Shown piece after piece: positions 59,921 through 64,000 of a stretch of DNA of 64,000 nucleotides (positions are counted from its first letter, which is position 1; each line of letters begins with the position of its first letter). The translations under genes and the position numbers were made by a program. The notes under the pieces were generated by a model. That model ran no database searches. It had not been told where the DNA came from and saw only the letters and a program-made list of their open reading frames with translations. Source of the DNA: an uncultured Roseicyclus sp. (lineage in GTDB: Bacteria; Pseudomonadota; Alphaproteobacteria; Rhodobacterales; Rhodobacteraceae); the NCBI GenBank assembly GCA_947494975.1, contig CANLXA010000003.1, forward strand, positions 806,001 through 870,000, in the 5' to 3' direction.

Positions 59921-60955
59921 ATGAGTGACGACATCCACATCCGTGTCCAGGGCCGGGCGGGCCGGATCACGCTGAATCGGCCCAAGGCACTGAACGCGGT
60001 GACGTACCAGATGTGCCTGTCGATCGAAGCCGCGCTGGATGAATGGGCCGCGGATGACGCCGTGGCGCTGGTGCTGATCGACGCTGTGGGAGACCGGGCC
60101 TTCAGCGCGGGCGGCGACATACAGGAGATGTATGACACCGGCACGGCGGGCGATTTCGACTATGGCCGACGGTTCTGGGCCGATGAGTACCGGATGAACG
60201 CCAAGATGTTCCGGTTCCCTAAGCCGGTGGTGACATTCCTGCAGGGCTTCACGATGGGCGGCGGCGTGGGCGTCGGGTGCCACGGGTCACACCGCATCGT
60301 GTGCGACAGCGCGCAGATCGCAATGCCGGAGGTCGGCATCGGGTTGGTGCCCGATGTAGGAGGGTCGCTCCTGCTGGCCCGCGCGCCGGGGCGGTTAGGG
60401 GAATATCTGGGCGTGACGGCTGCTCGGATGGGCCCCGGGGATGCGATCCATGCGGGATTTGCCGATTACTACCTGCCGGACGCGGCATGGGATGCGTTGA
60501 AGGCCGAGGTGATCGAAACCGGGGAGTGGGAGGCGGTGGACCGCGCGGGGCAGCCGCCGCCGGATAGCCCGATGGCGGGCCGTCAGGACGAGATCGATCG
60601 CCTGTTCAGCGGTGAAAGCCTGCGGGATGTGATGGTTGATCTGCGCCACAGCGACAGCGCATTTGCCCGCGAGGCCGAGACGATGATGGCGCGAAACGCG
60701 CCCCTGTCGATGGCCTGCGCGATCGAACTGGTGCACCGCGCGCGGGCCAGCGACGACATCGTGCGCGCCCTGACCCAGGAATACCGGTTCACGGCGCGGT
60801 CGATGGAGCATGGCGATTTCCTGGAAGGGATCCGGGCCGCGATCATCGATAAGGACCGGTCGCCGAACTGGCGGCACGGTGCGGCGGAGGACGTCACCCC
60901 GATGGAGGTGGCCCGGATGTTGCAGCCGCTTGGGCCGCAGGAATTGAAGATCTGA
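59921..60955 (+). CDS. 3-hydroxyisobutyryl-CoA hydrolase
   Basis: A 344-residue crotonase-fold enzyme. RITLNRPKALNAVTYQM and AFSAGGDIQEMYDTG form the CoA site and first oxyanion loop; FTMGGGVGVGCHGSHRI is the second, and PEVGIGLVPDVGGSLLLAR follows. The long C-terminal region beyond residue 220 separates HIBYL-CoA hydrolases from ordinary enoyl-CoA hydratases. It yields 3-hydroxyisobutyrate, the mmsB substrate. ATG 59921 chosen; a GTG at 59909 would add four residues. Confidence 0.9.
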   Translation: MSDDIHIRVQGRAGRITLNRPKALNAVTYQMCLSIEAALDEWAADDAVALVLIDAVGDRAFSAGGDIQEMYDTGTAGDFDYGRRFWADEYRMNAKMFRFPKPVVTFLQGFTMGGGVGVGCHGSHRIVCDSAQIAMPEVGIGLVPDVGGSLLLARAPGRLGEYLGVTAARMGPGDAIHAGFADYYLPDAAWDALKAEVIETGEWEAVDRAGQPPPDSPMAGRQDEIDRLFSGESLRDVMVDLRHSDSAFAREAETMMARNAPLSMACAIELVHRARASDDIVRALTQEYRFTARSMEHGDFLEGIRAAIIDKDRSPNWRHGAAEDVTPMEVARMLQPLGPQELKI

Positions 60956-60973
60956 CATTAGGGGACGTTTGCG

Positions 60974-61849
60974 ATGAAAATCGGATTTATCGGATTGGGC
61001 AATATGGGCGCGCCGATGGCGGCCAATCTGGCGGCGGCGGGCCACGCCGTGGCCGGGTTCGACACGGTGGCGGACGCCCCGGACGGGGTGATACAGGCCG
61101 GGTCGGCGGCGGAGGCCGCATCGGGGGCGGATGTGGTCATCACGATGCTGCCCAATGGCGCGATCCTGCGCGCAGTGGCCGACGAGCTGATCCCGGCCAT
61201 GCAGAAGGGTGCCGTTTTCGTGGATTGCTCGACCGTGGAGGTCGACGCAGCGCGCGCGGTGGCGGCGCAGGCCGCGGCGGCGGAGCTTGGCTGGCTCGAC
61301 GCGCCGGTGTCCGGAGGCGTCGGCGGTGCGGCGAGCGGAACGCTCACCTTCATGGTCGGCGGTGAACCCGCCGCGTTCGAGACGGTCTCCCCGCTGTTCG
61401 ATATCATGGGCCAGAAAGCCGTTCTGTGCGGGCCTGCGGGCAACGGTCAGGCCGCCAAGATCTGCAACAACATGATCCTGGGCGTCACCATGATCGCCAC
61501 GTGTGAAGCCTTTGCCCTGGCCGACAAGCTCGGGCTGAGCCGGCAGAGCATGTTCGACGTGGTCTCCACCTCCAGCGGGTATTCGTGGAGCATGAACGCC
61601 TATTGCCCGGCGCCCGGTATTGGCCCGAAAAGCCCCGCCGATAATGGGTACATGCCCGGGTTCGCGGCGGAATTGATGGTGAAGGACCTCGGGCTGGCGC
61701 AGGCCGCGGCGGAGGCCGCGAATGCCGACACGCCGATGGGCGCGGCCGCGCTCGATCTCTATCGCCAATTCGTGGAACACGAAGATGGTCGGGGCCGCGA
61801 CTTTTCCGCCATGTTGCCGCGGTTCGAATCACGGGACCGAAGCACCTGA
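60974..61849 (+). CDS. mmsB: 3-hydroxyisobutyrate dehydrogenase
   Basis: A 291-residue NAD-dependent dehydrogenase that makes methylmalonate semialdehyde, which MmsA consumes. The nucleotide motif is IGFIGLGNMGAPMAANL; FVDCSTVEVD and DAPVSGGVGGAASGTLTFMVGG are the substrate and hinge motifs, and GNGQAAKICNNMILG holds the catalytic Lys. Last gene of the valine run; a terminator lies at 62004-62032. Confidence 0.95.
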   Translation: MKIGFIGLGNMGAPMAANLAAAGHAVAGFDTVADAPDGVIQAGSAAEAASGADVVITMLPNGAILRAVADELIPAMQKGAVFVDCSTVEVDAARAVAAQAAAAELGWLDAPVSGGVGGAASGTLTFMVGGEPAAFETVSPLFDIMGQKAVLCGPAGNGQAAKICNNMILGVTMIATCEAFALADKLGLSRQSMFDVVSTSSGYSWSMNAYCPAPGIGPKSPADNGYMPGFAAELMVKDLGLAQAAAEAANADTPMGAAALDLYRQFVEHEDGRGRDFSAMLPRFESRDRST

Positions 61850-61896
61850 AACTGCACGATTTGTTTTTCTTCTATTTGTTGCCGAAATGTGGCACA

Positions 61897-62032
61897 TTGA
61901 CGCCAGACACTCCAAGATATGTCCGCTTCAACGATCCAGTGCGCAGCATATAGAAGGTGCACCTCGTACATGCAGCCCCGGATCGCGGCCCATCGTGTCA
62001 GAGAACGCCCCGTTATCGAGCGGGGCGTTTTT
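61897..62032 (+). ncRNA. Possible small RNA downstream of mmsB
   Basis: TTGACG at 61897-61902 could be a -35 element, with TATGTC (61918-61923) a weak -10 at 15-nt spacing. About 110 nt follow, holding CGATCC/GGATCG and AGGTGCACCT pairing, and end in a textbook terminator. The tract is 183 bp beyond the mmsB stop, longer than needed for termination alone. Evidence is structural only; it may just be the mmsB 3' end. Confidence 0.3.
62004..62032 (+). terminator. Rho-independent terminator
   Basis: AACGCCCCG (62004-62012) pairs with CGGGGCGTT (62021-62029) and is followed by TTTTTC. It ends transcription of mmsB or of a small RNA before the convergent SRPBCC gene. Confidence 0.85.
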
Positions 62033-62046
62033 CTTTGGGGGCTGAC

Positions 62047-62541
62047 CTAAGCTTCGTCGGCGAACAGGGCGTCCAACCGGGCATAGGACATCTCCATCCC
62101 GTCCGTCGCGCCCTGGGCCAGGAACCCCTCCATCTGCTCCGGGGCCGCGAAGATCATCCGGGAGGTCACACATGTGCCATCTTGCGTGCCCTCGAACGTG
62201 ACGATGTTGGTGGTGGGATCGCCCATCGGTTGTGAGTGGTTGCCCTGATCGAACGTCTGGGTGTCTTCCGTCCGCTTGCCCTCCACCACAAGGGTATACT
62301 GGCCCGTGAAGCCGAACTCCTCCCCTGTTTCGGCATTGCGCCAACGCCACCGATAAGAACCACCGGTGCGCACATCCATCTCGCACACATGCATCTCCCA
62401 TCCCGGGGGGCCGAGGAGCCAGCGCGTCAGAAGCGCGGGATCGGTGAAGGCCTGCCAGACCTTGGCGGGCGGTGCATCGAAATGCCGGGTGACCAGCACC
62501 GAGCGGTCGGTATCGCGGGCGACTTGGGCGGGATCGGGCAT
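62047..62541 (-). CDS. SRPBCC (AHSA1-type) domain protein
   Basis: A 164-residue START-like fold protein with LVTRHFDAPPAKVWQAFTDP at the start, GPPGWEMHVCEMDVRTGGSYRWRW next and EQMEGFLAQGATDGMEMSYARL as the long C-terminal helix, the AHSA1 pattern. It probably binds a hydrophobic ligand. It is 6 bp downstream of an ArsR regulator on the same strand, a frequent pair. Confidence 0.9.
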   Translation of the reverse strand: MPDPAQVARDTDRSVLVTRHFDAPPAKVWQAFTDPALLTRWLLGPPGWEMHVCEMDVRTGGSYRWRWRNAETGEEFGFTGQYTLVVEGKRTEDTQTFDQGNHSQPMGDPTTNIVTFEGTQDGTCVTSRMIFAAPEQMEGFLAQGATDGMEMSYARLDALFADEA

Positions 62542-62547
62542 GTCAAG

Positions 62548-62883
62548 TTACTCCTTGGGGTCGGGTGTGTCGGGCATGTCGGCCAGCAGCGCGTCGAGAC
62601 GCTGATAATTTCCCTCCATGATCGTCTGCAGGCGGGCCAGCCATGCATTCATCTCGTCCAGCGCGTCGGGTCTCAGGCGGCGCGGACGGGTCTGGGCGAC
62701 GATCGAGGTTTCGATCAGATCCGCCGCCTCCAGCACCTTGAGGTGGTGCGACAGGGCCGGCTGGCTGATCGGCGCGATATCCCTGAGGTCCTGCACCGTC
62801 GCGGCCCCCTGCCCCAGCCGTTCGAGAATGGCGCGGCGCGTCGGATCAGACAGGGCCGCAAATCGACGATCCAGGACAGACAT
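62548..62883 (-). CDS. ArsR-family regulator
   Basis: A 111-residue winged-helix repressor: RFAALSDPTRRAILERLGQGAATVQDL and SQPALSHHLKVLEAADLIE. The metal-binding Cys pattern of ArsR/SmtB is absent, so this belongs to the group paired with SRPBCC proteins. ATG 62881-62883; upstream AT repeats at 62899-62921 may be its operator. Confidence 0.9.
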   Translation of the reverse strand: MSVLDRRFAALSDPTRRAILERLGQGAATVQDLRDIAPISQPALSHHLKVLEAADLIETSIVAQTRPRRLRPDALDEMNAWLARLQTIMEGNYQRLDALLADMPDTPDPKE

Positions 62884-62898
62884 GGCGGAAGCGTCTCC

Positions 62899-62921
62899 TT
62901 ATATAAGTGATTCTTTATATA
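62899..62921. promoter_or_regulatory. AT-rich inverted repeat upstream of the ArsR gene
   Basis: TTATATAA (62899-62906) and TTTATATA (62914-62921) form an imperfect inverted repeat in an otherwise GC-rich region, 15 bp before the ArsR start. It could be the ArsR operator, overlapping its promoter. Confidence 0.45.
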
Positions 62922-63055
62922 CATCGCTCAGCAAAAAACTGCAAAATGTAAAAAAGATTCACTTAACCTCTTGCCTAGACCGCGCAGTCTCCCATATGAG
63001 TTAATGTGATTAACATTTACATTCACGGAAACAGGAAACAGAGGAGACATACCCG

Positions 63056-63463
63056 ATGACAACCACCTCAACCACCGCCATCGCCCATGAGGCGCAAGGC
63101 TGGTTTTCGAAGGCCGAGGGCTGGCTCGACGCCCGTGGCAAAGGCGCATGGATCGCCGCCATGGTGCTTGGGTTCATCTTCTTCTGGCCGATCGGCCTCG
63201 CCCTTCTGGCCTATATGATATGGAGCAAACGCATGTTCAACGGATCGTGTTCTTCCCGCCGCACCCACGGGCGCAAATTCCGGACCTCGGGCAACACCGC
63301 GTTCGACGCCTACAAGGCCGACACGCTGCGCCGCCTGGAAGAGGAGCAAGGCGCGTTCGAGAGCTTCTTGCAGCGCCTTCGCGACGCCAAGGACAAGTCC
63401 GAGTTTGACCAGTTCATGGAAGATCGCGCCAAGGCCGCGAAAGACGACGAGCAAACGGCGTGA
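63056..63463 (+). CDS. DUF2852 membrane protein
   Basis: A 135-residue protein. One or two membrane helices at about residues 30-55 (AWIAAMVLGFIFFWPIGLALLAYMIW), then KRMF and a Ser/Arg stretch, then FDAYKADTLRRLEEEQGAF and RLRDAKDKSEFDQFMEDRA. This is the DUF2852 pattern. The C-terminal 45 residues recur in the next gene. Function of the family is unknown. A 12-bp stem follows at 63471-63500. Confidence 0.88.
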   Translation: MTTTSTTAIAHEAQGWFSKAEGWLDARGKGAWIAAMVLGFIFFWPIGLALLAYMIWSKRMFNGSCSSRRTHGRKFRTSGNTAFDAYKADTLRRLEEEQGAFESFLQRLRDAKDKSEFDQFMEDRAKAAKDDEQTA

Positions 63464-63470
63464 TGCCGCG

Positions 63471-63500
63471 AACCGGGCCCCGGAACATCGGGGCCCGGTT
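63471..63500 (+). terminator. Hairpin between the DUF2852-type genes
   Basis: AACCGGGCCCCG (63471-63482) pairs with CGGGGCCCGGTT (63489-63500) across GAACAT, a perfect 12-bp stem. The sequence after it is only moderately T-rich, so it may weaken rather than stop transcription into the next gene. Confidence 0.6.
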
Positions 63501-63544
63501 CTGTTATGTTCAAAACACACACTCTGACAGGAAAGGACGCAGCC

Positions 63545-64000
63545 ATGCCCCGCGACACCACATCCCATGACTATCCGGCACATCCCTCCCGGGCGATCCC
63601 CGTTTCGGTGCAGATCCTGTCGATCCTTGCCTATAGTGGCTTTGCGATCTCCTCCTCCATCGTGGCCATGGCCATGTTCGGGCAGATCGGCATGCTGCTG
63701 GCGCTGCTCTTCGCTTGGCAATGGAGCCGGATCCCCACGCTCAGCGGCCGGATGAAGATGGACGAGGCCGTCGATCTCCTGCGCCCCGACGTGACCGATA
63801 CGGTCCCCAAATCCAGCGGCAATTCCAGCTTTGACGCGTACCGCGCCGAGCTTCTGGGCCGCCTCGAGAAGGAGCAGACGGAATTCGAGGGCTTCCTCAC
63901 CCGCCTGCGCGACGCAAAAGACACATTCGAGTTTGACCAGTTCATGGAAGATCGCGCCGAAGCGCGCTCCCGTGATCGGGCTCTGGCTCCGGCCGTGGTG
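63545..64000 (+). CDS. DUF2852-related membrane protein, cut by the right edge
   Basis: 152 codons from ATG 63545 reach the edge without a stop. Two hydrophobic segments lie at about residues 24-57 (ILSILAYSGFAISSSIVAMA onward). The C-terminal half has FDAYRAELLGRLEKEQTEF and RLRDAKDTFEFDQFMEDRAEA, nearly the same as the gene upstream, while the N-terminal half differs. AGGAAAGGA lies upstream. It arose by duplication with divergence of the membrane part. Function unknown. Confidence 0.82.
   Translation, partial: MPRDTTSHDYPAHPSRAIPVSVQILSILAYSGFAISSSIVAMAMFGQIGMLLALLFAWQWSRIPTLSGRMKMDEAVDLLRPDVTDTVPKSSGNSSFDAYRAELLGRLEKEQTEFEGFLTRLRDAKDTFEFDQFMEDRAEARSRDRALAPAVV

Noticed and set aside
61821-61835. 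GGTTCGAATC, resembling a tRNA T-loop
   Set aside because: It lies inside the mmsB coding end and no acceptor stem or anticodon arm can be drawn around it.

Overview
The window looks like a chromosome segment from a marine-type alphaproteobacterium of the Rhodobacterales (Roseobacter group). Coding density and GC are high. Gene content is typical of the group: an AglEFGAK alpha-glucoside operon, VPLPA-CTERM proteins, HemA with an FnrL-like site upstream, valine degradation genes and DUF2852 proteins. The species cannot be fixed from sequence alone. No rRNA, tRNA, CRISPR array or insertion sequence was found.

Layout. 1-2.3 kb: eda (cut by the edge) and edd, the Entner-Doudoroff pair, with an 18-bp LacI-type palindrome upstream. 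2.4-4.9 kb: AraC and MerR regulators, an SDR and a VPLPA-CTERM protein. 5.1-15.1 kb: aglE-F-G-A-K on the minus strand, divergent from a LacI regulator followed by a GH1 glucosidase and glucokinase. 15.1-21.1 kb: an aldo/keto reductase plus SsuD-like monooxygenase pair (resembling SmoB/SmoC of sulfoquinovose degradation), divergent from a GntR regulator, a Gfo/Idh/MocA protein, a BadF-type kinase and NagA. 21.1-29.2 kb: VIT transporter, D-lactate dehydrogenase, rhodanese, ispG, a RodZ-like protein, hemA and a P460-type cytochrome. 29.6-41 kb: M20 peptidase, MATE pump, NicO/DUF1007 metal uptake pair, pilin-like protein, PPK2, MFS pump with a possible attenuator, a PhyH/TylF pair, parE and a lipoprotein split by an amber codon. 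41.4-43.2 kb: an accessory patch with an AT-richer HrgA-like PD-(D/E)XK protein and a gene-free, hairpin-dense repeat tract. 43.2-52.4 kb: small enzymes, a cytochrome c pair, Uup, a DUF3179 protein, two cyclophilins, coaD and a CBS protein. 52.5-61.9 kb: valine catabolism (mmsA, acyl-CoA dehydrogenase, HIBYL-CoA hydrolase, mmsB), split by a block carrying a membrane protein with a ribbon-helix-helix domain and four EF-hands. 61.9-64 kb: ArsR/SRPBCC pair and two related DUF2852-type genes, the last cut by the right edge.

How it fits together. Alpha- and beta-glucosides are imported and hydrolysed to glucose, phosphorylated by Glk, and the 6-phosphogluconate formed elsewhere is split by Edd/Eda. 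If the 15.1-17.2 kb pair is a sulfoquinovose monooxygenase module, it would release glucose from a sulfo-sugar into the same route. The strongest leads are that module, the RHH-membrane-EF-hand protein, the leader peptide before the MFS pump, the HrgA/repeat patch, and a 32-bp element present twice about 59.5 kb apart with one mismatch.
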